64,000 nt of DNA from Nemopilema nomurai (GCA_003864495.1 ML133436.1:3659326-3723325), one strand, 5' to 3'. Shown: positions 22,994-38,300, counted from the stretch's first letter. Notes: generated by a model not told the origin, from the letters alone. Made by a program: numbers and translations.

Positions 22994-25900
22994 GTGAGAA
23001 CAAGGTATTGTTAGATTCCGACAAAGGGATTTTTTATCTTTGATTATTCGTCGATGTACCACGAACTGGAGTAGATATCCTTGTTCTTGGCAAGGGTTTA
23101 ACGATTAATTGGGTACACTAGAATTTTAGCGGAAAGCCACTGAGGTAACTATAAGTTATTGACGAAGTATATGAATACCGAGAAACTTTTGTGGTGGTGG
23201 GTAGATGGTGGCGCAACTTTGACATAAATTGCTCTTAGGCCCGCCATAGTCCACGTTGCCCTGCTCTAATAGTTGCTATTCAGTTGTTCGCTGTCAATGT
23301 TATATTGTTCTAATGCGCGCTGTAGTAAATTGTGTCGGACTCAATGATTCAAACTTTCAAAGGACGAGATGTCTAGAGTAATTTCAATTAAAGAAATGCT
23401 TATTGCTAGTAGGATTGAGTCGAGGATGTTAAGAGAACAGCATTAAGCGAAAGAGCCTTTAGTGACAGTAAGCCACGATTTGGAAGGAGAGAAGACTTAA
23501 TTGCCTTTCTTACTTAGCGAAGGAATGTTCGCGTTGTGCAGCATGGGAAGTGTAAAAGATTCCTCAAAAACACTGTTCAAAAGATGTATTTCTATTGCCT
23601 AGTGTTCCAATCCCAATCAATCTAAGGCCCATATCCCCCACACCCCCCCCCCCCCTCCCATACACACAGAAACAGCTGGCCTAAGATTCTCAAAAGAAAT
23701 AATCAATCTACTGCCCAAAAATACTAATTTCTCATCCTATGCTTTTAAGTGCTCCTAACATGATTGATTGTTACGTACATTGCAATGTTACTAACGCCAT
23801 CTCCAAACATTAGATAGAAACCCCCCTGAGGATCATATACGAGTAAGATAGGCACTAATAGTGGAATATTACAACAGACAGACCAGGCAATATTACACTT
23901 CGTCCGTCACATGAAATCAGAAGTCAGACCTAATTTTCGTTTAGTGTACGCTGAGGGTTATGTTTTATTTTCTGGATTATCTTTTTCCGTAAGGGTTTTT
24001 GATGTTCGCTGCAACCTGTACTTAGCTGCTGCCTCCGCAACTTGCTCCGACGTGGACCTGTGTGGAAACGGCGGTGGCAAATCTGATTCACTTTTGTTGT
24101 TGTTGTTGCTAAACGTACGAACTCTTTCATTTGTTATCAGGTATTTTCACGATGATGATGATGCTTTACCAGGGAATCCTTTTCGTTCTTAGTCTTTTTT
24201 CCAAGGAAGACTCGCATTTCTTACGATCTTCAGAAATGGATATCAACTCACACGTTATTCGTTTTCGTACAAACATTCAGTCTAGAGAAACGACAGGGCA
24301 ATAACTCTACCATGGTTAACTCTCCCTATGTAACTGCACGTTTAGTTTTATGGAGATGAAAGAAACATTGGCATTGGAATGAAATTGGCATTCAGAGTTT
24401 GTTGAGAAGTAAGAGAATCACAGACCAATACGTCCACCAACATTGTGCTGGAAAACATTATGGGGGGGGGGGGTGTACAGTTTATTGATGGGTTTCTTAT
24501 ACCCAAGAAGGTAAGGTAAGGCGAAAGTAAGGCGATGCTCTCTCAGCTGTTTATCATCGGGTGGAAGGGGTACATATATGGGAGCATACATGAGAGAGAA
24601 GCGTTAATTTGATCTTGCTGAATCAACAGGAAAGCTCATAGAGTGTAGCCAGTGTTTGGGGATTGCACGGATTCACCCGACTCAAAAATGTAGATTATTT
24701 AGGTTTTTCTGCAAAGAAATAAATCCAGAATTTTGGTCATCGATTGATAAGGTCAAACCTATTGGTAGAGTTCTGAAAGTTTCTCCCAGAGTAGTTACAA
24801 ACCCAGAACTCTGATTTAAAAACGTATTCCTTTCATTCTTTCAGCTAATTCTTTATCCCTTATAGTAATATGTGGATGCATTGGCAACACATTTTCCCCA
24901 TGTATTGTGAAATTCCCTTTCAAGTTTGAATAGGTCCTAACATTGATAGTAACTGAAGTGTTGCGGCATTTGAAAAGAGCTTTAAGAAGTTTTCTAAGCG
25001 TTTTATTTCGTCGTCCGGCAATTTTCGGGAGTTGAGAGTGATTCAAAGAGATGTTTTACGGGTGGCAAATAAAACACTTGACAAAGTAGCTGTTAGGTTC
25101 AAGAAGGCAACCTTAGGTGCGTGGAGGGGGGAGGGGCACCCCATCTTCAGTAGAGGCTTCGTGCTGACCTAGATCATTAAGTCCAATAATGTAAAATGCA
25201 CTGATTGATATCCTTAATTGATTGCCTTTTTATTATCCGCCATTTGTTTATCAATGCTCTTTGCCTTATAAGAAAAGCCTCATTTTCGCACCCTAGCTTT
25301 CTCATATTGGTAGCCCTTTTGAGACACTAAAGCTAATTTAGCCATAAACTATAGCAAAGTAAACGAGCGTCAAAATATACAACCGGGTGGTTATAAACAA
25401 ATGGAAAGTCTATCAGAGAAAAGTACCTGCAAAACCTGGGAGATAAAGCAAGTTTTTGTAAACGTTTATAATCAACGTGGCAACAACTGTATATTTCACA
25501 CCAGCAAAGATGCTCCTTTCTAAGGTGCTGCAACGATTAAAACTCGAGTGGTTTGGCTAGCACACATACAAGCATATCAGCCCGATGTTATAAAAAACAC
25601 CACAAAATGGAGGCCAAAATAGAGATGCAGCAAGTCCCAGAGGGTATGTAAGTGTTATTACTCCGAAAAAGGAACCCGTAGACATTGCCAGCCAGGAATT
25701 GCTGTTAACAGTTTAATCCATACAACCGTATATCTGTATAAATGTAGGCCCAGATAAAATGGAGAACTATCATTGCAACCACTTTGTTGGTCGACAATGC
25801 TCCATGTCTTCTGGCCTCCACAATCAACTGCCATTACCCACCACCACATTGAATTTGGAGAGGGGGCATACCACTGGTTTTGGGGGCAATTATGCAGAAA

Positions 25901-27852
25901 ATCACTAATAAAAGAATTGTCCCATAACCTTTTGTCAAGGAAAGTAGTTCTTCAAGGTGAAGAGAAATCACTAAGTAATTTGTGTTCTCTTTACAAAGAT
26001 GAAGTAGTAATAATATTACCTTTTTAGCATTAGTTTGATAATAGTGTGAACACTAATAAATACTAATATGAAACAATGGTTACATTAAGATTGTTTAGAG
26101 AAGAGATTTCATTATGAAAGTTGTTTACTCTAGATATTACAGGCGCATTGGCTTGATAAGTACCAATCTCTTGTAAGAACTTTGACTTAACTCGCTATTT
26201 CGGACGATTTCATTTCATTTGGAAGAGAATTTCAAATCTTTAGACCCAGAAAGATTCTGATTTTATACTTCAAGTTGTAGTTTTAACCTTTGGAACAGAC
26301 AGAGTATGAATACTCTGCGGGATATAGCTAGGAGAAAGTTGCCAGTAACTTGAAAATGTGTATTCATTTTTTTCTCAGTTCCCATCAGTTAGGAAAAATA
26401 TTTTTAGCTGGTTTCTTTCTGCTAAAATTTCAGAGCGGAAAGCTGCAAATGAAAGTTCCCCTATCATCGATAAAGCAGGTAAGTGCAATTTAAAATGACT
26501 AACATACAGCCTCCTATGAGATTTGCATCAAACTTCGTAGTGATGATCACCCCCTGTTATCAAAGTTTTGAAGATCATAAAACGTTCAAAGATCAAGATA
26601 TCACGGGGGATGTTCCTCAGTCATATCTTTCACATGGACGGATGGATTTCTATCTGGTCATTTAATCGGTGTGAGATTGTTGCAGAGCAGGGGTGAACTT
26701 ACAGTGCCAGTTACTATCGATCGACTGTTAGATTTTTCCCTACCGTCACTATCGATTTTTCAACAAAACTCAGAAGGCCTAAATGAACAGGAGAGACTTT
26801 CTTTGTCGGATGGTCATACATTGCTATTCATTTAGGCCGAAAGTCATGGGTTGACTTTTACGCCAAGAAGTCAACTTCTTAATTAAAGGCAGTCTGATAA
26901 GTTGCGAGAATTTCCGTGTCTGGTTGCTTTAAAATTCAACTTTTAGGCGTTTATCCGGATGCCTTGATCAATGCAAAGTAACTATACCTTACGTGGAAAA
27001 TCAAAATTCGCGTTTTTATGGGAAATGTTTCCAAAGAGAGAAAGTATTTAGCGAGATTTATGGGATTCAGTGCTCTGCGACAAAGTCAAGAAGACAGACT
27101 AGATTAGGAAGGGCACCCCTCACCTTGACCCGATTGAGTACCGTAAAAAGGGGTCGCTTTGGCAACTCAACAACGATAATTTTTTGCCAAAGCTCCAAAA
27201 AGCTTCATTGTTGTGACACCCTAGATATCTGATTGACGTGTTTCAGAAATGTCCTGGGAAGGTCTGTAGACGAATGTTGAATCAAAAGATTATGCAATTT
27301 TACGTTTATTAAAATTGTGCAAAGAGAACTGAGGCTAAATTTTCATCAATCTTAAAGCCATTAAAAGTTTAGTGCAGTGGAAAAAAGTTTTAATACAAAC
27401 ATTCAGTGTCACCCAAGAAAATGCCAGTGAAGTATATATCCAAGTTTGAAAGTTGATTACAGAACTTATCAAGTATTTTTTAAGGAAAGCCACATATATT
27501 CAGTTGTCTCTAATGTCTGTGTCAGTCCTTGCCATATTGGCAGTTGAAAGGACAATGCTGTAACCCCAGGAACCTTCTCAAAAAGTCTACCTTTCTTGGC
27601 ATTGCCTATCTCAGAGTGAAACAATAAATAGAAAAGTGTAGCAACAACAGCATTTTTAAATTACCAACGATCAAGGAAAACACCGTAAACTCAATTTCAA
27701 GCAGCCAGCAGTTTGCAATATTTGGGCCCCGATTGGCAAGAAGTTCATTCTGGTTACAGTAGCTTGGAGCTTTCCAAATGTCATCTAGCCCGATCAAGTC
27801 CAGGTCTACCAATAAGGTACCAGGTCATGGCGTATTATGATTCGATGACCTT

Positions 27853-27976
27853 AAGCCCAATCTCCACTGGGCGGAAAATTGTCGAGCCGTGAAAAGTAGG
27901 ATCACTTTCTACTTTTCACTAGTCCGCATTCTCCGCTTTCCGCCTCGATATTTTCCGCCTAGTGGAGATTGGGCTT
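27853..27976. mobile_element. 124-bp palindromic MITE, copy 1
   Basis: The ends are 27-bp inverted repeats starting AAGCCCAATCTCCACT, with one mismatch. An internal hairpin pairs GTGAAAAGTAG with CTACTTTTCAC. A second, longer copy with the same ends is at 60198-60361. The immediate flanks suggest a TTA or TA target duplication (PIF/Harbinger or Tc1/mariner style), but the exact boundary is ambiguous. It has no coding capacity. Confidence 0.82.
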
Positions 27977-29352
27977 TAGTGATAACGTCCCTAGGCAAAA
28001 CGATGTCTCTCAAAGTTCCTGTTCCATTGTCAGTTATTGCAGGTTTAGAATTATCGTCCCCCAAAAGGCCATAAAACGGCTAAATGATTTGCTGTCGCAG
28101 CATAAGTAGACAACCAGAACAGGTGGGAAGAAAACCGTTGCTGTGCCATGATTATTTGAATAATCCCTACCGTCAGCTAGGAAACTGATCAAAGCATGAC
28201 CAAACTTTGCACCCCCACACTCCTGTTTGCCACTACCTGTGGTAAATTTTATCTTTTTGATTTCGACCCATGTAGCACGAACTTGAAAGTAAAATTATTT
28301 GTCTACGTTTCTTGGTTTCGAGTATAAAAGCACTTATACTAAACAATATGCTTACAGTATTCTCGGATTCGAGCACTTATTTTCATATATGGCAAAAATG
28401 GATTATAGAAATGGAATCTCCATGTTGAAATTAGTCTGTACCGAAAATTTCTTTATGTTTGAACCATTAGGCTGCGAATTAACCCATTCTAGAAATTTAG
28501 TTTCTCAAAAAGTTTCAATGAAGCCGCAAATTGCGGTCAAATCGCATGAAATATCTAAATACTCAAAACAAAGTAACTCGCGACCAACAACATGAAGATT
28601 TCAGTATAATCTAAGTTAAAGATCAGGATTTCAATTCTGATGTTAATTTTTGAGAAAGAGCCGTGGACGCCAAGATGAAAAATCGATAACGCCAACCCGA
28701 ATCAGAGAATAGGGTACATATAATCATTTTTTCATCTGTTTATTTTTGTATTAGTTGTAAGCTGTTTCTTGTGATTTATTGTTAATTTGTAATAGTATTA
28801 CTTGTAAGTAAAATAATTGTGTTGGCGATGGGCCAAATCCTCTTTTAAGTTCAATTATGCTGTTGCTTTTATCTTTGAATTAGTTTACATTACAACATTT
28901 GTCATTTTTACTATATTAGTCGATGAATCGAACACATGAATAAACAATCATATCAATATTTATCATTATCATTACACACTGAGCACTGTATTAAGCATCC
29001 TCCCCATTTGTGAATATTAGCCTAGATAGATGTATGAATTCAATGAAAGCTGATTCATAGCGCTCATGTTGCGCATGTAGCTATGGCAACCATTGTTAAT
29101 TGCTTGTGGTTTGCTGTGTTTTTCGAGTGGGCTATTGTCATGGTAAAATCGGTGAAATAGGAAATGAAATGTGGTAAACATTTCCCGTTGTGACCTGGAA
29201 ATCAACTCGAGCAAAGATTTATACTTCCTTTTTGCACGAAACAGATTCAATTTCAGTGAAGGATCGTTAAAGAACACAAACTCGCGCTTGAAATCACGAA
29301 TGTAGTTATAGCTTAGGCCCACTTTTGCAAATCGTGTGTCGTCTCTACAACA

Positions 29353-32300
29353 ATGGGGTGCTGTGGAGGGAACAGCAAAGATGACGAAAACATCGAGATG
29401 AACTCCAAAGGCGAAGGAGGAAAATCTGGAGAATATGGTATATTCCATCTCAAGTTACATTCGCCTCATGCTAAATTGTTCCGTGGCCATGAAAACTGAA
29501 ACGGTTACTGCCTTTGTTGGGCATTTTAGGCCTTCGAATGTAGAATTGAATTTCAATTGAGCTTCATATTTACAAATGAACCATAATACATATGGATCCA
29601 TAACACTTTCTTAAGAACACACAATGGTAGTAACGGAAATGAAGATAGTGGAGATAAATCTCTGCAGCAAAGGAAGGAAAGAATGTTACAGATTTACTCT
29701 AACAAAAACAAAACTGAACGTTCGGTAGTTTCGTCAGTGGAGAGGTAACTAAGTCCTAATAGGTCAGGTAGAAACTGGCACAAATCATCCCCAAAACGAG
29801 AAACAACTCTTTAGTTAACGGTTGATAAGGCAATCATTAGCATGGCAGGTCTACTATATCTCTATACGTTTCAGATATAATTATAAGTAAAAAGGATTAG
29901 ATTAAACACAGGTGTCAAATCAGTATGAAACTGGATAAGAAAGAGCCCCCTTATGTTTATTATAATGGTTGCACTTGATAACACTTATGCCCAAGAGCAT
30001 TAAAAACTGAAAATGTAACAAAGGAAGTGGGAACTTACTATTATGCAGAAACACAATTTTTATAATATTTTGCTTATTAAAACCACCTTAGTTCCCAGTC
30101 ATATTATGGTGTAATTTGTCTAATTAGTTTTATCAAATCAGTATGGTAGTTTGAAGCCATAGCATTGTATGACAGTAATGTCAGATAGTATGCAAGTCAA
30201 GGTTTTCTTTTTTGCTCAGTTTGTTTATGGGCATCCTCATCTTTTTTTATGTCAGTCTGCATCACATGACTTTTTCCTGTAATATGATATTCATCTATCT
30301 CTCAAATGGATATAGCCTTTTTTACTTAACCATAGTGATGCTTATTGTTTGGATCCCTGTGTCCTAACACAGCTTCTATAAAAGTAGATAAGGGTCAGGT
30401 ATATATCTACTCTCAAAAGAATAAGGTCTAATAGCTCATACTGTGTCGTTTGCAAAAATAGAAACCAGATCAAAAATGTTTTTCTCATCTGCTAAAGGCT
30501 CTTAGTAAAATTTCTGTAGTTTAAAGTAGTTGGCTTAATGCTTATATTCCCCTAAAGTTCTTCTGTGTTATCCACACAATATTAACTCAAATGACAAAGC
30601 TATCTCCAACAATTATGTATGTGAAGCATTAATACACACCTTGTTCTTTCCAATCAAATCCAATACTGCAAGTTGTTCTGTCATCTAGTTGCAGACAATT
30701 ATTTTTTCATTACATCTCTTTCAACACTATTCTGAATTTGATGTGGTTGTTTGTAAAAGCTAAATGCCTTTTCATGTTATGTCCTCCACGATTCACAAGT
30801 TTGCTTTTCTCACACCTTTACAGGAGCTGCAAGAAAATATGACCCATCATTTAATGGCCCTATCAAGAATAGGTATGCTGTAATGCAATTCACCTCACTG
30901 AAATTTTGTTATTGGTTTTGAACTTGACCAACATTCTAAGCCAGAAGCTTTACCCAGCAGCAGAAAGTATTTCAAGTATCCAAAAGTATTTAAAGGATGA
31001 ACAGAGTAAAATTTTCTGACTTCCCATCAGTCTTTTCACATGATCAAAATCCACAGTTTTCTATGCCGATAAACAAAGTTGTTGTCTTGGTGTACAGAGA
31101 TTATTCTTCTTGTTGTATTATTGTTTACAGTGTCTTTAGACCCAACTTTGTTGAGTTACTATGGGTTTAGACATTATGGCCTAGTCTACAGCAAAATTTT
31201 TTGGCCAACCCAGCTGCCCATCCATCAAATTTGAGTGTAGACGGAGCACATTAAAATTAATGTCTCTTAGTACCTTTGCTTACATCAATAGATTATCTAT
31301 CAAAGTCTAGATATGTCAACAAAGTCCAAAGGTGAAACAAGCTTTTAAGTAATGACCATGTATAAGATCACTGCAATTCTCTTTTTATAAAACTAAACTT
31401 GACCTCTTATCATTTCTAGGGGCTGCACAGATATTATATGCTGTATATTGTTTGTTTTATACATTGTGGGAATGCTTATTGTTGGAGTCCTGGGTAAGTA
31501 ATTTAGTATTATTGGCAGGTATGCTATTATTCTTGAAAAAAGTAGAACCTGAACAACCTTTTTATTCAGTTCACATTTCAGTATTCATGCAATGCAATTT
31601 CTTACTTCAGCAGCTGACAATTGCAAAGACAATACAATGCTGTCATAATTTACATTAATTGACTTTCTATAGCATTCTGAGACTGCTTGAAATCAAGTCA
31701 TCACTTGGCAATTTTGATATTTATATTGCTCAAAAGAGATGTTTGTAATATGACTTGACTGCCATTCGATAGTGGTCCATAGATAATAACAAAGTTTTGT
31801 TATTGATGAAACACTATCAACCTACTCTATAGCATTTGTTTGGGGAGATCCCATGAAGCTCATCAATCCAACAGACAGTAAAGGTGAGTTTTTCACTTGT
31901 ATTTCCCATGTTGCATTTTTTAAAGATGGCTTGCCTAGCTTGCATTTTCAAACAGGGCTCTAGGTAGCATTTGGAAGAAAGCTTGGAAAATTTCTTCTCT
32001 CAGACGTTTATACATTAACGCATTGCAATGCAAGCCATCCTGGATCAGTTTCAGTTCTTTTAACCACCCCATCTTCACAAATCTTCACCTTTATTTGTTC
32101 ATCAAAATTTGTTATAGAATTAAATGCAATTAATTAGAAAGCTGGATGTAGTGGTTACCTTTAAGATATTGGTCATCATACATGCATAATGAACAATTAT
32201 TTGCATCTCGTTCAAAGCCCAAATACATGGTATTGCTTTTTTTCTTAAGTTTTTTTAGCTTTGGAGAGAATATTTTTGGTTTAAATCTCATTTCTGAAAA

Positions 32301-35300
32301 ATATCCCTTTTTCTTTAAATAGTATTTTTTGTACATGGTATTTTATGTAATGTTTTGTATTAAGTACTTTCAAGCCTTGTTTATTGCTGCTCTGTTCATC
32401 ATTAGAGAGTTAATATCAAATGTAGAATAAGTGAATTTTACCTAGTATCCCCAAAACTTGTCTCCCTCATTTTGCAAAAGAGTATAGTTTGAGCTACTTG
32501 CTTGAATCCTTTGATGAAGATGCAATTTATTGTCACCAAAGCTCATTCAGCAACTTGTCCTGTTTCATCCAGCGTTGCTCTTGGAAACCATAGTCTTCAC
32601 CAGGTAGCTGATACCAGAGGGCCTAACTTGAACCCTGTTTCCTTCAACTTTGGGGTGCAGTGCAGAGTATTTCAATTGTACACCCAAGATATGCACCCAA
32701 GTGTACACCTAAAGTAGCATGTGCATATCTAGAAAATGTTACCATAGGCCAGGTGTGGGCGAAACAGAGACACATTTCGTTACAAATATATGTCTGTTTA
32801 TCTGAAATGTTCAGGTGAGATTTTGGTCTTACAACACCGAGATCTCATTCAAAAATGCCATATATTGTAGTCTGGCATACAACTAGATCACGTTACGCAA
32901 AATAGGTGTCCTCAAGACAGTTTGTTTATATGAGAAAAAAGTAAATCTGCAAAGCTTTGTATCATCTTGATGCTCCACAGTTTGTCCGCATTTGGATTCC
33001 CCACCATCGGTCAATATTGTTCCCTAAAGTGATCCTTCAATCACACTAGTGATTAATTTGTGCGTACTTCTGATGTATGACATCAAATTGTATGCGTAGT
33101 TTCCGCGCAGGGCAGATATATCCTTTTATTTTGAAGCTAAGATGCATTGGTTTTGTTTTGTAGGCAGGGTTTGTGGAAAGGATGCAGATGTCATGTATGT
33201 TCTTTTTATTCATCTTTGCTACTATTTTGAATAAAGAACATCTATTATCGCCTCTTGAAATATATTGGAGGCTGCAACTGTGTTCTATTGGTTGAGAAAT
33301 ATCTCGACATTGGAAATTGCTATTGTTATTTGAAGTCTTATACCATTCCATACGGAGACTTTCCAGAGTTAAGACTCACTAGGCGTTTAAAAAAGAGGCG
33401 AATCTAAAGCTTTTCATATTAAGTGCTAGGGTATTTGCGTCAGCTTCTTTTGTATTACAATGCATCAATTGTGGTAAAGTGTATGTGTTATCAGAACCCT
33501 TAGTGTGGCTCTTTACATTCCTTTGATTTTCTCTCTTTTCAAACACTTTTACACCCTTTTTTTTTTGAGATGCTAGAGATGCGTTACAGACGTTAATAGG
33601 TTAATAACATCCTGATAACTGAGCAACAATATTGTGAGCAAATTGTTCATCTTTCTAGCAAAAAGCCATACCTCTTCTACTTTGACTTAACGGAGTGCAT
33701 TCCGTCCACCTTGGATGCTTCTGTAGCTGTCTCGACCATCACCAACTGTCCCACGTACACGGTAAGCTTGTCACAGGCACTAGCTGTCGTCTCAATGCCT
33801 CATTTTTGATGCTCACTGACATTCCCAAGAAAGCCAGTTTTAGAGACTCTTGATTCGCTTGGGGTTAGGGATTAATTCACGCAAGACTGTAGACTGTATT
33901 GCAACCTTCTCTCTTAGGTTTGTGTGGCAAAGTGCCCGTCCGAGAACACTGTTGCTATTACCACAACAGACAAGAATAAGCTGATTTGCAAAGATGACTA
34001 TGTGCCAGGCAAAGTATGAACTTTCTCTTCTTATTCAACCCAAAATCTATCATGAGTTCTTCTATCCTCCAGCACTGCTGAAATAGCTATCATTGTTTAT
34101 TGATGAAAAATTCGGCTTCAAATGAGTTCTTGTGGATGTGTTACAGAAGTACAATGTCACGTGCTTCGCTGTACAGCATACTTTACAGTATTTTATAAAG
34201 CGATGCTAAGAGCATATCCTGTGTCCAACGCATCTTCTTTTGCACACAGTCATCCGCATTTTATCAGTGATCGTAACAGATGTTTTCAGCTATCACTCGT
34301 ATTTCTTGTTACAGTTGTTCAGGTAGTAATTGTTAACGAGCCACAAGAAATACGTTAGCAGCTGAAGTGAAATTGGCTTGTTTTTATGATGTACAAATAC
34401 GCTTGGAGATGCCCTCCTTTTCACCATATCCTTAGATACCGTTTTTATATCTTTCAAGATTGTCTTTGTCAATTGAGAAAGTGTCTTGATTTGTAGTGGG
34501 ATACCATGTCCCTCAGTGAGAAGAAGGAACAAATTTTCACCAACAAGTCCTGTGCGCCCTATACCTTGCAGAGCAGCAATGGTAAGCAAAAAATTTGCAA
34601 TTGCTAGTTGATCCATAACTTTTGCAGCACTTTTCATCAGATGCATTTGATAGAAAATAGAGATCTTACATGGATTGCCACAACATACCTCGCGTACATA
34701 TCATTTTTTTTCTTATCGTCCAGCTGCAAAATGTTTACTTGCGGAGGTTGAGCCTTCTTAGATATATCATAGCCCAAAGAATTATACGTTATGGCGCTTA
34801 AACGTTACATTGTTGCACTAGAAGTAAACTTGAATTCAGCCCTATTCAGGTAAAACTCAATTACGTGTTTGTTGTGACTAGTTTTCACAACAGTTCCTGT
34901 AAGCTCTTACTTTTAACTGCGCCTGCAATCATTTTTGAAGTAGAAAGACAGCATATCTGCTGTAACTCAACCTCGAGTGATCGATGTGACATAACATCGA
35001 ACCATGGAGGAGGTACCATGCATAGTCAATAATAATGCACAAACCTGGCGCAACATTTCTACCTTCCTTTTAACCAAGAAGGGTATAACTTGTGTGCATA
35101 GCATATGGCCTTTTTGATTCCTGATTATTTTGAATTTCAGTTGTTTCAAGATGCATTCCGACAGTCGTTGGAGAGACTCTCTCCAGTTTTCTGTCCAGTA
35201 ATCAGGAAAACTTCAGCCTTGATGGTAGCAAAAATATTACGAAAACCGACGTGGAGAAAGGAAACATGTAAGCTTTTATATTCATTATCAACACCCATAA

Positions 35301-38300
35301 CTTTATTTATAGTTTAATATTATCCCTTATTCGCTAAGCACCATCTGCAAAGAATGGGACCATTCTCAATGCATGGGACTGAGAGTTATATGAAAAAACT
35401 GTCTTGCTGTTCAATTACCGTATCCATGAAGCGAGGGATTGTCAAGCTTTAGTGTCAAGATCAATCTGGCCAAGAGAATGAACTCATGTGAGGATTAGCT
35501 GGCAAAGCAAATCAGAGAGGGCTTATGATTTAACTGTTTGCGTCAATAGTAGATCTGTTGTTTTGTAAGAATACATTTAAATCTAAAATGACTCAGCTGA
35601 CGATGTCACAAAGATATAGAATTTTGTTGGCAATCCTCAGCAAAACGTCTCTGTATCTTTACATCTAGCATTCTTGCACATAATTGCTTGACTTTGTAAT
35701 GAAAAATTGAAAGCGATAATATGTCAAACGTCACCTTCTTCTAAGCAGATAGGGATGCGTTGTTTTTGTTATCTCTTGTCTAACTACCCGTCGCCCTGGC
35801 CTTTCTCGTGTGATAAACCTATTTGTTTCTAGTGTTGCTTGGTTATCTAGTGTGTTTTCCTTGCTTCTTATTTTTTGTAAGTTTAATTTTTCTTTCCAAT
35901 TTTATTCCAGAGCGGCAGCTGTGTTATTAAATCTTCAAAATCTGGGAAAAAAGGTACGCGAGATTTTGTGAATTTTCAATATTATGTTCCTTAAGCTTAG
36001 CTAGAACGATAATTCACTGCTAGGCACACAAAATAAACTTATAGAATGAGAGCAAAAACACGCATATAACTAGATATCAAAATTGATATGTTTGCTAGTT
36101 TAACACAGTTTTTTCCAACTTTAAGATCATCCAAGATGTGCAACAGTCCTGGTACTGGATACTGGCGTAAGCATGCAAATGTTTTTCGAAACATTTTCCC
36201 ACTTATTCTGTCTCTGAATACTGATAGATTGAATAACCACAACCTGTCATAATGCAGCAACGTGATTGAGGATTGCTGCGAGTTCATAAGTGCATGCTTA
36301 ATCCCCCTACCCTGCAGTCTCTTTTACCTGGCTCCACCGGGAAAACCATATAGTATTTTTTATAATGCTGTTGTTGTTACTGAATTTTAGGCTTTTTCTG
36401 AAGAACTAAGTCTTTACATCGATCCGTCAAAATTGCCGATTTGTTTGGGCGCAATATCTCTTTGCGGAACGCATTTCGAATTAATAGCCTTATTGTGCAG
36501 TTCCTAACTGCTGGAACAAGGATGAAAATGTTTCTATTGTCTTCTACACGTTTTAACTGGCTTATGACGTATGTGAACAACCAAGCTGATTGGCTGAAAA
36601 CATTTTTCTGCTGTTGCGCTAAAACATGATCGAAGCTGTTACATGTTTTTCATACTTAATGCAGTATCAGTTTTTCTGATCATTTTTAATTTTCAAACAG
36701 TTCCAGTCAAGCTTGATGGCTTGAGATTAAACCTAAACTGTTTTTCTTGCAATTTTCAGGGGTCTCGGAATCTCAATGGCCGCATCATTCTTGTACATTT
36801 TGATTATGAGGTAGGCCATGAGAAATGTTTTTTTTCGTTTAATTTAGAGTGTCTGCTGAATCATTTCCCACAAATGGGTCTATCTGTTGTTTGCATCGTT
36901 GTTTCTTGTACTCAATGAGCCATGCGATACACTTCACTGCTCTTCCGCCATACCATTAGTGAAGTTCCTAGGTGCTTCACTGCAAGTTGCTTATGTCCTT
37001 TAGACTGTTGTTGACCGCCTCTGTTAGACTGCGGTTTAGTTTATTTGCTTTAAAATGGCGGGTTCACCTTATTCCAAGTATTGCTTCCCGTATCATTCAG
37101 TTATCTAGCTTATTAGATGCTTAATTAGCATCTCCACGTATCTCTTTGATCTAGCCTCAGGCTCGCGTGTATTATTTCCAGTCAACCCTGACAACATTCT
37201 CAATTTGCATGTGCAAATTTTTTTTACATCTAGATGGGTCGCTGGCATTCTTGTTTGGTTGACAACTTACGCAGTTCTCACCCTTATTGGATATGGTAAG
37301 TTCTTCCTTATTTCTAAACCAAACACTCTTTTCTTGGAATAAACACATCAACTTCGCCTTGTTCTCATTTGTTATATAGCCAATGTACTTGTTAGTACTA
37401 AGTTTACTGTGATATAACCCCCTCCCCCAGCAGTGAGTTTGTGTCCTTGGAGTTGCCTGCATAGCCGTGACTTTCGGCTATTTAACGGGGGTCTACATCA
37501 CCCAACCACTGTAGGACTAGGAATTGTTGATCTCCTTTATCCTTTCAATAAGAGACTGCTCTTGAAGCCTTTGCCCTCTCATAGCAAGGATTTCTGTCTC
37601 ATTTCGTCTATGCTTCGGCAGCCATGTGTCTTTCCTTAATCACTAAGCCGTCCCTTGAATGCAGTTAAAATCAAAAGAAATTCTGTTGGCTGTCAGACGC
37701 TGCTGTCCGCTATGAACATCTCTCTCTCGTTCGCCTTGTCAGCTACGCGTCAACCATGATTTGCTTCCAGTAAGAATGCAAACCTCTATCAGATCTTCCC
37801 TCCCACGTGATTAGACGGCAAAAGCGTGGGTCTTTTGAAATCTGTCCTCGACGCAAGGCAGACGTGTTCACTTGCATAGAGATTCCTATCTGCTGAAATC
37901 AAAGGAAATATTTTCGTCTCATTAATTTGACTCGGCCGCTTAAGGTTACGGTAAATATTCGCAAAATCTATATTGCTTATACGCAGATTGGACATTGTGG
38001 TTTTATCGATAAATCACATTTCAATAGGAACTTTATGATCTCCGTTTCGTTATATTGGTGTCTTTTCATTGCAGACATTCTTTTAATTAAGATGTCACCT
38101 TTACTTACGAGAGGTGTGGGCCGCAATCTGTTACCGTTAGATTTATAATGTCCGCCTCTTTATCACAGGCTGTGCTGGGATAATTTGGTGCACATCTGTC
38201 TGTTGATTTTTAATCTTCTAAACACTCGTTGTTTAGTATGACAATGTGGTTGCCTTAGCGAACGTATCCTCCCATGGCAGTAAGCTCTCAATCCTATTCA

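Larger units (their letters stand above)
21924..29352. other. Intergenic stretch between the zinc-finger and choline transporter genes
   Basis: About 7.4 kb. It holds the zinc-finger 3' UTR, homopolymer tracts (poly-C near 23643, poly-G near 24463), one MITE at 27853-27976, and two exon-like segments. The segment at 22915-22993 is listed separately. The segment at 26434-26478 has acceptor and GTAAGT donor, phase 1 to 1, so it could in principle splice to the transporter exon at 30824. Otherwise I see nothing. Confidence 0.4.

Noticed and set aside
24001..24192. Plus-strand frame with Cys/Gly and poly-Leu stretches
   Set aside because: The Leu and Asp runs come from simple GTT and GAT triplet repeats; no splice support.
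29017..29448. 143-codon open frame on the minus strand
   Set aside because: It overlaps the first exon of the choline transporter gene in antisense and shows no family similarity or splice logic.
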